Assembly: GCA_038247115.1 (NCBI GenBank)
Contig: JBBRVG010000068.1
Coordinates: 1-23,148 of the forward strand
From: Pseudaeromonas sp038247115
Lineage (GTDB): Bacteria > Pseudomonadota > Gammaproteobacteria > Enterobacterales > Aeromonadaceae
Direction of reading: 5' to 3'
DNA: 23,148 nt
Below the pieces are notes generated by a model. That model saw only the letters and a list, made by a program, of their open reading frames with translations, searched no databases and was not told the origin of the DNA. The translations under genes and the position numbers were made by a program. Positions 1 to 6,328 of the stretch are shown piece by piece. Each line of letters opens with the position of its first letter. Position 1 is the stretch's first letter.

Positions 1-46
1 AGAGCTGGTCATAGTCATGGTAGTCCTTGGGGTCGAGGTGAATCAT
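1..46 (-). CDS. Possible 5' end of a gene leaving the window
   Basis: On the minus strand an ATG at 46 opens a frame that stays open to the window edge. The visible N-terminus is MIHLDPKDYHDYDQL. An in-frame TGA lies about 45 bases upstream and there is no other start in between, so the start is reasonable. No convincing Shine-Dalgarno sequence is seen. Only 15 residues are visible and I do not recognise the family. It may equally be chance. Confidence 0.25.
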   Translation of the reverse strand, partial: MIHLDPKDYHDYDQL

Positions 47-252
47 AGGTGCTGACCGATGGATCTCAGGGTCAGCAGATGGTGTCGCTCATTGGAAGAT
101 CGAGGCCATCCTAAAATTCACATCAAGGCACGTCTGTACGGTAAAGCACGCAGCGGCTGGAGAAGCCTATCGACGTATCACTGAGTGGTAAGGCCTGATC
201 CAGCCAGGGCCGGCCTGATCAGACGTGATACGAGCGCCCTGCAAAAACACGG
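47..252. other. Left-edge stretch with no supported gene
   Basis: No start, RBS and open frame combination supports a gene here. A start-less open frame on the plus strand (42-191) reads like decayed coding sequence and ends YRRITEW before a TAA. CCTGATC occurs twice in about 25 bases, near 195 and 214. Together with the broken DUF421 remnant that follows, this looks like an eroding region between functional genes, which is an inference. Confidence 0.4.
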
Positions 253-523
253 ATGCTAATGACGCTAATGAATCAGAGCGGCAATAACCCCCGACGCACG
301 TCGGCACCCAGGATCTGCCTGGTCCGCGATGGTGACGCGATGGTGACGCGATGGTGAAATGCTGCGGCGGAACATGCGCCGCGAGTTGATTACCGACGAA
401 GAATTGGGGGCGAAAATCCGGCAGGAGGGCATTGATGACATAGCCCTAATCAAGGGGCTGTACCTTGAAGGCGATGGCGAGATAAGTCTGATTAAGCAGG
501 TGACTGACGAGACAGCAAAATGA
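253..523 (+). pseudogene. DUF421/YetF-type protein, C-terminal remnant
   Basis: From 359 the sequence encodes 54 residues to TGA at 521-523 (MLRRNMRRELITDEELGAKI, then IRQEGIDDIALIKGLYLEGD and a short tail). This matches the C-terminal cytoplasmic domain of DUF421/YetF-type membrane proteins, recognised from memory as a basic helix, a 'LR..GI.d...vk...LE.dG.iS.Ik' pattern and a short tail. The upstream piece ICLVRDG belongs to the same domain but sits in another frame. The two are separated by three copies of an 11-bp unit. With a single copy the reading would run L-V-R-D-G-E-M straight through. No transmembrane N-terminal half is visible upstream, so the gene is also 5'-truncated. The upstream boundary is approximate. 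A short peptide from the ATG at 359 could still be made, but no good RBS is present. Confidence 0.7.
326..358 (+). repeat. 11-bp tandem repeat x3
   Basis: Three head-to-tail copies of GCGATGGTGAC occupy 326-336, 337-347 and 348-358. The last copy ends in A instead of C. The net 22-bp gain shifts frame inside the DUF421-like remnant. A fourth copy would not rescue it, because the third frame contains TGA. Confidence 0.95.
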
Positions 524-567
524 CAGCCACTTGCTTTGTGCAACAACCTCGCAATCCAGCACGCTCG

Positions 568-894
568 CTAGTGGGTGGGCGTACCCTGAACGCTAGCTTG
601 CGCGGCGGCGACCGAGCCCAAGTTGGTGACATCCTGGTAGCCGTTTTGCAACAAGGCCTGGCGCGCTATCTCCGCCCGACGGCCCGAGCGACAGTAGAGC
701 CGGATCGGCTCTTGTTTGCCAATCCCCAGCATGGCCACTGCCGGCACTATCTGCTGGTACTCGATATGTTTAGCGCCAGCCACATGCTCGGCTGCGAACT
801 CCTCGGCAGTCCGCACATCAATCAGCCACTCGCTGGCCGAGACACTCAGGCAACTCAACAAAGCGCCGATCAGTAACCCAGTACGCATCCACAT
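568..894 (-). CDS. Exported single-domain rhodanese (PspE-like)
   Basis: This 108-residue protein has an N-terminal signal peptide (about residues 1-20: a short charged start, hydrophobic core GLLIGALLSCLSVSAS). It is followed by one rhodanese fold containing 'LIDVRTAEEF' and the active-site loop CRSGRR with catalytic Cys68. Rhodaneses move sulfane sulfur onto thiophilic acceptors such as thiols or cyanide. This one should act in the periplasm, like E. coli PspE, which has similar size. The start at 894 is set by AAGGAGG six bases upstream. It is the last gene of the minus-strand operon, 58 bases after the MBL gene. The physiological acceptor cannot be told from sequence. A low-molecular-weight thiol is a family-based guess. 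Confidence 0.88.
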   Translation of the reverse strand: MWMRTGLLIGALLSCLSVSASEWLIDVRTAEEFAAEHVAGAKHIEYQQIVPAVAMLGIGKQEPIRLYCRSGRRAEIARQALLQNGYQDVTNLGSVAAAQASVQGTPTH

Positions 895-952
895 TTTTTC
901 CTCCTTATTCTCTGATTCATCATCAATTTAACCCGGCAGTCAAAATAGCCCA

Positions 953-1852
953 TCAGCGCGACACAGGGTGATGCTGGTGTGACATTGCCTCTTGGGGTGT
1001 GACTGGCTGGACCTCAATATCGTAACGGGCGCCCACATGCAGCAGTTGCACATCGACATCGGGCAATTGGCGTTGCAGACGCTCGATCACGGCATCGCCG
1101 GTGCAGTGCCCCGGCCGCAGGAAATCGAGCTGACACTGCCGCAAAAAATCCAGGGTGTGAGCCAGACGTGGCTCCTTGGCATGCAACAAATGCAAGCCGC
1201 CGAGGATCCCGGCCACCTTCTCAATTCCAGTCACTCTCCGGATATGGGTGATGGTATTGATGAGACCGGAGTGACAGCATCCCAACACGATCACCAAGCC
1301 ACGCGGCGTATTCAGCCACAGGGCCAAGTCATCCTCGATGAGATCTGGCGCACATCCTTCGGCGTCGAGAAAGAAGGGACCACCCACATCTTCCAGCGGC
1401 TCTTGGCGCGGGATCTCGCCACTGGTGCCCCACCATGAATCCAGCCAACGGGGGCTGGTAGACCACTGCCGCAACTGGGTTGGCAACTGCCATAGCTGGG
1501 TCACAATCGGGGTCGGCATCCCGATACTGCGCACCGGCTTATCGGGATGACGGCTATAACGGGGCAACAGTGCGTCGGGATGAGCCAGCACCGGGCAGTG
1601 AACACCCAGTTGCCAAAGCCGCGCCAGGCCACCGCTATGGTCATAATGGCCATGACTGAGAACCACCCGTTGACACTCGCCAAGCGGGATGCCAAGACTC
1701 GCGGCATTTGGGAGCAGCGTTTCACCCGAACCCGTATCAAACAGCAGACAATCTGCAGTGGACTGGATCCAGAACGCCAAGCCATGTTCGGCCTGCAAGT
1801 CTCCATGGGCATGGTTGTCACAAACGACCGTGACCTGGATGTTAGCCGTCAT
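953..1852 (-). CDS. MBL-fold metallohydrolase, dihydropterin-RFAP synthase-like (COG1237)
   Basis: A 299-residue metallo-beta-lactamase-fold protein. Metal ligands are visible in SHGHYDHSGG (66-75), GCCHSG (191-196, His194), GGLHLLH (218-224) and GHCTG (248-252). This spacing and the 'CCHSG' block are typical of the COG1237 branch, named after an archaeal enzyme making 7,8-dihydropterin-6-ylmethyl-aminobenzene ribofuranosyl phosphate. In bacteria the true reaction is generally unknown. A start at 1879 is possible, but ATG at 1852 has AGGGAG about eight bases upstream and the protein then begins MTANIQVTVVCDN, matching the family's normal first strand. No signal peptide is seen, so it is cytoplasmic. 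Its start overlaps the end of the thioesterase gene by 11 bases, implying translational coupling. Confidence 0.85.
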   Translation of the reverse strand: MTANIQVTVVCDNHAHGDLQAEHGLAFWIQSTADCLLFDTGSGETLLPNAASLGIPLGECQRVVLSHGHYDHSGGLARLWQLGVHCPVLAHPDALLPRYSRHPDKPVRSIGMPTPIVTQLWQLPTQLRQWSTSPRWLDSWWGTSGEIPRQEPLEDVGGPFFLDAEGCAPDLIEDDLALWLNTPRGLVIVLGCCHSGLINTITHIRRVTGIEKVAGILGGLHLLHAKEPRLAHTLDFLRQCQLDFLRPGHCTGDAVIERLQRQLPDVDVQLLHVGARYDIEVQPVTPQEAMSHQHHPVSR

Positions 1853-2339
1853 GGGCCAGACTCCCTGCAGCGGGTGCAATAAACTTGGCCGACGCGCGCG
1901 CCAGGCGCGGCGCTTCGGTCATGTCCTGCCCGGCGACATGCTGTCCGGCAATCGGCTGTTCAGCGATGCTGGAGCCGGAAAATAGCCAGGCTTCAAGCTG
2001 ATACATACCCCGGCGCTGGCCGAGTAGCTTGGCGCAGACCGTGAGGGTCTGCCCCAGGCGGATCGGTGCCAAAAAGCGCACCGTCAACTCGGCGGTCAGC
2101 GCCTTGATTCCCTGCATGAATAAGCAATGGGTCATGGCAGCATCGAGTAAGGTACTGGTCATGCCGCCATGCAACAGACCGCTATAACCCTGATGTTTCG
2201 GGCCCACCACAAAGGGCGCGCTCACGGATCCATCCGGATGTTGCGAGAAAACCAATTCCAACGAGTCAGGATTGTTTTCACGGCAGCCACACACCATGCA
2301 GTGGGCATGACTCTGTCTGGCATTGTGATAAGAGTTCAT
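1842..2339 (-). CDS. Hotdog-fold thioesterase, PaaI-like
   Basis: A 165-residue single hotdog domain with the PaaI/YigI-type signature GYSGLLHGGMTSTLLDAA (51-68). His58-Gly-Gly and Asp66 are the likely catalytic elements. Such enzymes hydrolyse acyl-CoA or related thioesters, and the substrate here is unknown. The N-terminus has Cys14, Cys17 and Cys19 (CMVCGCREN), seen in some members of this subgroup. An unusual insertion near residues 125-139 consists of three five-residue repeats (IAEQP, IAGQH, VAGQD), placed before the last strand (ARASAKF). The start has AGGA a few bases upstream. It is the third gene of the minus-strand operon, 53 bases after the NifX-like gene, and it overlaps the next gene by 11 bases. 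Confidence 0.85.
   Translation of the reverse strand: MNSYHNARQSHAHCMVCGCRENNPDSLELVFSQHPDGSVSAPFVVGPKHQGYSGLLHGGMTSTLLDAAMTHCLFMQGIKALTAELTVRFLAPIRLGQTLTVCAKLLGQRRGMYQLEAWLFSGSSIAEQPIAGQHVAGQDMTEAPRLARASAKFIAPAAGSLAHDG
1923..1967 (-). repeat. 15-bp in-frame tandem repeat x3 inside thioesterase
   Basis: Read on the minus strand, three degenerate 15-base units encode I-A-E-Q-P, I-A-G-Q-H and V-A-G-Q-D. They keep frame and lengthen a loop between two strands of the hotdog domain. Confidence 0.75.
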
Positions 2340-2392
2340 CCATTCCTACTTAGCGGCAGGCCGATAACCGGGCTGCCGCATCGGTTCATCGA

Positions 2393-2899
2393 TTAACTGG
2401 CTCGGCAGCCCGTGCCTGCTTGCTTCTTTCCATGGCAACAATGGGCAGACTGCTGGCCCTGGGGTTCATGGGAATGACAGCAGTGTGCCGCTGACTCGCC
2501 CTCTTCATGGCCACAGCCGCAACCGCCTGACTTCTTCTTCGCTTCATGGTTCAAGGATTGACGACCCTGGCTGGCTTGATTGAGTTGCACCAAACCAGAG
2601 GCGACCGGATCACCCAACTCGCTGGCCAAACGACGCCCGCAGTTGGTCTGGTAGACCGCAAACTGCCGGGCTAACAACTTACCCAACATCTGTTCGCCAA
2701 TATTGCGCACCACGACTCGATTCACCTGTTGTTCCGCCAACAAGTCGATCATTTTCTGTTTACCTGCACAATTAGCTGCCAGTGCAGGGTTATCAACACG
2801 ATTGATCTCGACACCTCGCTCATCCAGAAATACCAGGCAATTCGCTTTGGTAAAATGGCTCGCGACCCGATCCTCATCCATTGGAATGGCAGTGATCAT
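2393..2899 (-). CDS. NifX/NifB-like domain protein with Cys/His-rich tail
   Basis: A 168-residue protein. Residues 1 to about 105 form the 'dinitrogenase iron-molybdenum cofactor biosynthesis' (NifX/NifB-C, RNase H-like) domain, with the typical start 'MITAIPMDEDRVASHFTKA', a Cys44 (NCAGKQKMID) and 'VVVRNIGEQML'. Outside nitrogen fixers such domains bind iron-sulfur or other metal clusters. There are no nif genes here, so a nitrogenase role is unlikely. The tail, about 125-165, is low-complexity and metal-ligand-rich: CGCGHEEG, HCCHSH and HCCHGKK with seven Cys and several His, suggesting metal binding or storage. ATG at 2899 is preferred over 2923 because GAAGGAG lies nine bases upstream. 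The start overlaps the DUF134 gene by 26 bases, so the two are probably made together. Confidence 0.85.
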   Translation of the reverse strand: MITAIPMDEDRVASHFTKANCLVFLDERGVEINRVDNPALAANCAGKQKMIDLLAEQQVNRVVVRNIGEQMLGKLLARQFAVYQTNCGRRLASELGDPVASGLVQLNQASQGRQSLNHEAKKKSGGCGCGHEEGESAAHCCHSHEPQGQQSAHCCHGKKQAGTGCRAS

Positions 2900-3194
2900 G
2901 TTTTGTCTCTCCTTCGTCCTCAAGGTGCATCATAAGCGCCTTGCCCTGTGTCAGACAGTCCACCACCTTAAACCGGGCTGCTTTCAGGACATTGGCCAGT
3001 GTCTGCCGGGAAACCCCCATTTCCACCGCCGCTTCTTGCTGCTGCATACCGAGTAAATCAACTAGCCGCAACGCTTCAAACTCATCTGCATTCAAACGAA
3101 CCTGCTCCAGTTGACTCATGGGGCGCGCGTTCGGTTTGAAACAACTATCTGCAGGGCGGCCGCAGATGTTGCGTGGGATCTTGGGTCTAGCCAT
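2874..3194 (-). CDS. DUF134/UPF0251 family predicted DNA-binding regulator
   Basis: A 106-residue protein with the DUF134 opening (MARPKIPRNICGRPADSCFK, two Cys near 11 and 18), then 'ADEFEALRLVDLLGMQQQEAA' and a sigma-region-4-like helix-turn-helix (about 48-78, VSRQTLANVLKAARFKV). The C-terminus ends in HDHCHSNG, a possible metal-binding cluster. The family is predicted to bind DNA but has little experimental work, as far as I know. It is often found beside NifX-like genes, as here. It is the first gene of the operon. The start has AAGGAG five bases upstream. Palindromes overlapping its promoter suggest that it regulates itself, perhaps with a metal or redox signal sensed through the Cys/His residues (inference). 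Confidence 0.85.
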   Translation of the reverse strand: MARPKIPRNICGRPADSCFKPNARPMSQLEQVRLNADEFEALRLVDLLGMQQQEAAVEMGVSRQTLANVLKAARFKVVDCLTQGKALMMHLEDEGETKHDHCHSNG

Positions 3195-3207
3195 GGAGGC
3201 TCCTTAT

Positions 3208-3248
3208 TGGCATATGCCACTTATACACATCGAATATGGCATATGCAA
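3208..3248 (-). promoter_or_regulatory. Promoter of DUF134 operon with paired palindromic operators
   Basis: On the minus strand a -35 TTGCAT (3243-3248) and a -10 TATAAG (3220-3225) are separated by exactly 17 bases. A perfect 12-bp palindrome TGGCATATGCCA (3208-3219) follows directly after the -10. A second copy sharing the GCATATGC core (3239-3246) overlaps the -35. Centres are 29 bases apart. Occupation of both would block RNA polymerase, so autorepression by the DUF134 protein is the simplest reading. The binding protein itself is inferred. Confidence 0.75.
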
Positions 3249-3438
3249 TGTTTGATTCGGGCAAGACACTGCCTGCCTTCGCTTGGTGCACGCCTCAGCC
3301 TATTCGGCAGAGGATGCGTTTATCTCGATGGAACATCGTCTCTACGCGCAGCAGATAGTCGCAATCGATGGATAGATACCATCAATGCGGAGATCTGCGT
3401 CATAGCCCGATCACCTGTGATTGATTTATCGATAGGGC
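3249..3438. other. Spacer between LysR gene end and DUF134 promoter
   Basis: I see no gene here. An imperfect inverted repeat (AGCCCTATC and GATCGGGCT on the minus strand) lies just past the LysR stop and could fold, but there is no T tract, so I do not call a terminator. Confidence 0.4.
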
Positions 3439-4332
3439 TCAGCCTGATGAGAGCCTGAGGGTTTCGATGACCATGCGCAGCGCGGGCGAGACATTGCGGT
3501 GGGGGTAATAGAGATGTAATCCAGCGAAGCGATGGCTGTACATTTTTAGCACCCGGATCAAGCTACCCCGATCGAGATCCTCAGCCACTAACTCCTCCGG
3601 CACATAGGCCAGTCCCAACCCCAACCGTGCCGCGGCAACCTCCATGTAACTGTCAGAAAAGACCCATTGCCCTTGCGGCTTGTGTTTAAGCAATTTGCCT
3701 TCATCCCAAAGCTCCCATTGATACAGACTGCCATCGGCAAACTGATAGGCGATGCAAGGGTGCGCCTCCAGCTCTGCCGGTGATAGCGGGAAACCGTAGC
3801 GGCTGAAATGCTCGGGAGTCGCCACCGCGACCATCTCCATATCGGGGGTGATCCGCACCGCAATCATGCCCTCCCCGACATCCCCGCCCAAGCGGATACC
3901 GGCATCGAACTGTTCAGAAATGATATCGACGAAACGGCTCTCGCTGATGAGCTCGAGCCGGATATCTGGATAGCGTTGTTTAAAAATCGCCAGTTTAGGC
4001 AGTAACAACTTATCTATTGCGTGCTGACTGGCATTGATTCGTACCGTACCGGACGGGGTATCGCGAAAATGAGCCAGCATGGCCAAGCCCTGATCGAGGG
4101 ATTGAAAACTGGTTTGCGCGGAATGGTACAGCTGCTCCCCTGCCTGGGTTAACGACAAGCGACGGGTGCTGCGCGTCAACAGCTGCACACCCAAGCGAGC
4201 CTCAAGTTCTCGTACCGTCCGGCTAATTCCGGATTGGGCCACTCCGAGCTTGAGCGCGGCCTTGGTAAAGCTGCCCTCACGGGCCACCAACATAAACACA
4301 TGAATATCGTTGTAATTTTCTCGGCTGGTCAT
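3439..4332 (-). CDS. LysR-family transcriptional regulator
   Basis: A 297-residue LTTR. The winged HTH covers about residues 8-65 (VFMLVAREGSFTKAALKLGV, then SGISRTVRELEARLGVQLLT). A linker helix and a two-lobe effector-binding domain of normal length follow. Content such as 'TRSTRRLSLTQAGEQLY' and 'SGTVRINAS' places it in the common LTTR subgroup that often controls a divergent oxidoreductase or hydrolase gene. ATG at 4332 is chosen over 4356 because AGGAG lies six bases upstream and the family motif then begins close to the N-terminus. It is divergent from the exported alpha/beta hydrolase at 4528, its most likely target. The effector is unknown. Confidence 0.9.
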   Translation of the reverse strand: MTSRENYNDIHVFMLVAREGSFTKAALKLGVAQSGISRTVRELEARLGVQLLTRSTRRLSLTQAGEQLYHSAQTSFQSLDQGLAMLAHFRDTPSGTVRINASQHAIDKLLLPKLAIFKQRYPDIRLELISESRFVDIISEQFDAGIRLGGDVGEGMIAVRITPDMEMVAVATPEHFSRYGFPLSPAELEAHPCIAYQFADGSLYQWELWDEGKLLKHKPQGQWVFSDSYMEVAAARLGLGLAYVPEELVAEDLDRGSLIRVLKMYSHRFAGLHLYYPHRNVSPALRMVIETLRLSSG

Positions 4333-4415
4333 GGTCGCTCCTGGCAACGAGTTCACTGCGCTGTCGTCGATCTCATATCAATTCACAATGGCATTTTATA
4401 ACGATAACGCATGAA

Positions 4416-4515
4416 TGTTATCCAATAACACCATCTAATCATCAGAAATTGTTCTAACTACAATGGCCATATGGATTGAAACATCCTCAACCCAAGGTTC
4501 GTGAATTGTTCTAAC
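4416..4515. promoter_or_regulatory. Candidate LysR operator region in divergent spacer
   Basis: The 195-base spacer holds a dyad TGTTAT-CCA-ATAACA (4416-4430) and an identical 12-base direct repeat AATTGTTCTAAC at 4447-4458 and 4504-4515. The first repeat lies in TTGTTCTAACTACAA, which contains a T-N11-A LTTR-type core. These are plausible recognition and activation sites for the divergent LysR protein. The second repeat sits over the ribosome binding region of the hydrolase gene. No clear -35/-10 pair was identified. Confidence 0.4.
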
Positions 4516-4527
4516 CGGAGTTTTCTC

Positions 4528-5664
4528 ATGCATACAATCTCGAAGAAATTAACCTCCATGGCGACCACGTTTTTGTTGGGCAGCGCATTAGCAGGAGCCT
4601 CAACCATGACCCTGGCACAACCTGCCGATCCCACGGCACCCGTCTCTATGGTCACCCAATGGGATAAAACCTTTGCCCAGAGCAGCAAGGTGGATCACCG
4701 CAAGGTCACTTTCAAGAACCGTTACGGCATTACCCTGGTCGGGGATCTGTATGTGCCGAAAGACCATGGCGACGGCAAGCTTGCGGCCATCGCCCTGAGC
4801 GGTCCATTTGGTGCGGTCAAAGAACAATCCAGTGGCTTGTACGCTCAAACTCTGGCGGAGCGTGGTTTTATCACCCTGGCGTTTGACCCCTCCTATACCG
4901 GCGAGAGTGGCGGCCAACCCCGCGATGTCGCCTCCCCCGACATCAATACCGAAGACTTCAGCGCGGCGGTGGATTTTCTCGGCCTGCAAACAGAGGTCGA
5001 CCGTAATCGCATCGGCATCATCGGCATCTGTGGCTGGGGCGGCATGGCGCTGAATGCAGCTGCGGCTGATACCCGAGTCAAAGCGGTGGCCACTAGCGTC
5101 ATGTATGACATGAGCCGGGCCATGGGACATGGTGTCGGAGCGGGCAAAGACCGCTACTCGACCGCCGATCGTCGCGCCGTGTTGAAATACTTAAACGAAC
5201 AACGCTGGAAAGACGCAGAGAGCGGCACTATTGCCCACTCGAACCACGATATTTATGTCGATAGTAACGGCAAGGTCACTGCTGCTGATCGTACCTTGCC
5301 CGACGTGCTGCCAGAAAATCCGCATCCGGTGTTAAAGGAGTTTTTTGACTACTACCGACTGCCACGGGGTTTCCATGAGCGTTCTGTCAATTCGGCCAGC
5401 GCCTGGACCACCACAATGCCGCTGTCATTTATGAATATGCCGTTGCTCAGTTACGCCAGCGAGATCAGCATCCCGACCCTGATCGTTACCGGTGAAAAAG
5501 CACACTCCCGCTATTTTGCTGAAGATGCCTTCAAGGCTGTGGGTAGCAAGCATAAAGAGCTGATCATTGTTCCTGGCGCTAACCATGTGGATTTGTATGA
5601 CAACGAAGTCGGCAAGATCCCGTTTGCCAAATTCGAGCAATTTTTCAAAACGAACTTGAAATAA
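4528..5664 (+). CDS. Exported alpha/beta hydrolase (COG1073/YcjY-like)
   Basis: A 378-residue protein with a signal peptide (1 to about 30; cleavage probably after TMTLA) and an alpha/beta hydrolase fold. Visible elements are 'LSGPFGAVKEQSS' (oxyanion side), 'GESGG', the nucleophile-elbow region GICGWGG (166-172), 'PTLIVTGEKAHSRYF' and a C-terminal 'GANHVDLYD' carrying the likely catalytic His. The elbow has Trp where related proteins with GICASGG have Ser, so the canonical serine nucleophile is not visible. Cys168 is the only obvious alternative. The function is therefore uncertain and could be catalytic via Cys or non-classical. ATG at 4528 follows CCGGAG, and a GTG at 4501 would place it upstream of the signal peptide. 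It is divergent from the LysR gene and ends before a terminator. Confidence 0.82.
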   Translation: MHTISKKLTSMATTFLLGSALAGASTMTLAQPADPTAPVSMVTQWDKTFAQSSKVDHRKVTFKNRYGITLVGDLYVPKDHGDGKLAAIALSGPFGAVKEQSSGLYAQTLAERGFITLAFDPSYTGESGGQPRDVASPDINTEDFSAAVDFLGLQTEVDRNRIGIIGICGWGGMALNAAAADTRVKAVATSVMYDMSRAMGHGVGAGKDRYSTADRRAVLKYLNEQRWKDAESGTIAHSNHDIYVDSNGKVTAADRTLPDVLPENPHPVLKEFFDYYRLPRGFHERSVNSASAWTTTMPLSFMNMPLLSYASEISIPTLIVTGEKAHSRYFAEDAFKAVGSKHKELIIVPGANHVDLYDNEVGKIPFAKFEQFFKTNLK

Positions 5665-5721
5665 CCCTCAAGTGCCCGGAGCAAATGGACTCGCTCTGGC
5701 CGGTAAAACACTAAGTCCTTT

Positions 5722-5750
5722 GCGCGGCTCGCCTATGGCCGCGCTTTTTT
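5722..5750 (+). terminator. Rho-independent terminator after alpha/beta hydrolase
   Basis: Perfect 7-bp stem GCGCGGC / GCCGCGC with a 9-base loop, followed by six T (5745-5750). It lies 57 bases after the hydrolase stop. Confidence 0.88.
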
Positions 5751-5820
5751 CTGACTACCCGCTTCGTTCACGACAACACCGACTGCCTGTAACCCCGAGC
5801 CCAAGGGAGGACCTACGCCA

Positions 5821-6327
5821 ATGTTTGCGATCCTTCGCCATCCATTTGTATTGCTGCTACCGCTGTGCAGCTTCGTTGCCCATCAAACCCGAGGGGAGAC
5901 CATGAATATTCAACTCGAGATCAACGGCCATCACCTGCAGGCCACGCTAGAGGACACACCGAGCGGACGCGATTTCTACGCCCTCTTGCCACTGACTCTG
6001 AGCGCTAAAGATTATGCCAAGACCGAGACCATCGCAGACCTGCCGCGCAAGCTGACGACCCAGGGAGCAGCCGCCGGAGTCGATCCGCAAATTGGCGACA
6101 TCACCTACTACGCCCCCTGGGGCAATCTGGCGCTGTTTCACCACGATTTTGGTTACTCCAGGGGGCTGATCCGCTTAGGCCATATCGACGGAGCGCCCGA
6201 TATGATCAGCCGCGCACTCCAGCTCGATAGCACGACAACCCTGACCCTCACGCCGCTGACTGCCGATCCGGGCACAGGCACAAGTTCAGGCTTGGCTTTA
6301 AAACCTTATCCAAAGGAAAAGAACTAG
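5821..6327 (+). CDS. Exported cyclophilin-like fold protein
   Basis: A 168-residue protein. From about residue 28 (MNIQLEINGHHLQATLEDTP) it matches the bacterial cyclophilin-like-fold family (Cyclophil_like2 type), with 'DFYALLPLTL' and 'GDITYYAPWGNLALFHHDFG' as hallmarks. Family members are small beta-barrels of unknown function and prolyl isomerase activity is not established. The ATG at 5821 (AAGGGAGG about ten bases upstream) adds a short hydrophobic segment (FVLLLPLCSFVA) that looks like a signal peptide. The alternative ATG at 5902 also has a purine-rich GGGGAG and would give a cytoplasmic protein, so location is not certain. The MFS gene starts one base after its stop, so the two form an operon. 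Confidence 0.75.
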   Translation: MFAILRHPFVLLLPLCSFVAHQTRGETMNIQLEINGHHLQATLEDTPSGRDFYALLPLTLSAKDYAKTETIADLPRKLTTQGAAAGVDPQIGDITYYAPWGNLALFHHDFGYSRGLIRLGHIDGAPDMISRALQLDSTTTLTLTPLTADPGTGTSSGLALKPYPKEKN

Positions 6328-6328
6328 C

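Noticed and set aside
42..191. Start-less open frame with protein-like end (YRRITEW)
   Set aside because: Only about 49 codons, no start codon, no recognised family. It may be decayed coding sequence but cannot be called.
3111..3458. 115-codon plus-strand ORF over the DUF134 promoter
   Set aside because: It overlaps the DUF134 gene and its promoter antisense, has no RBS and no recognisable protein content.
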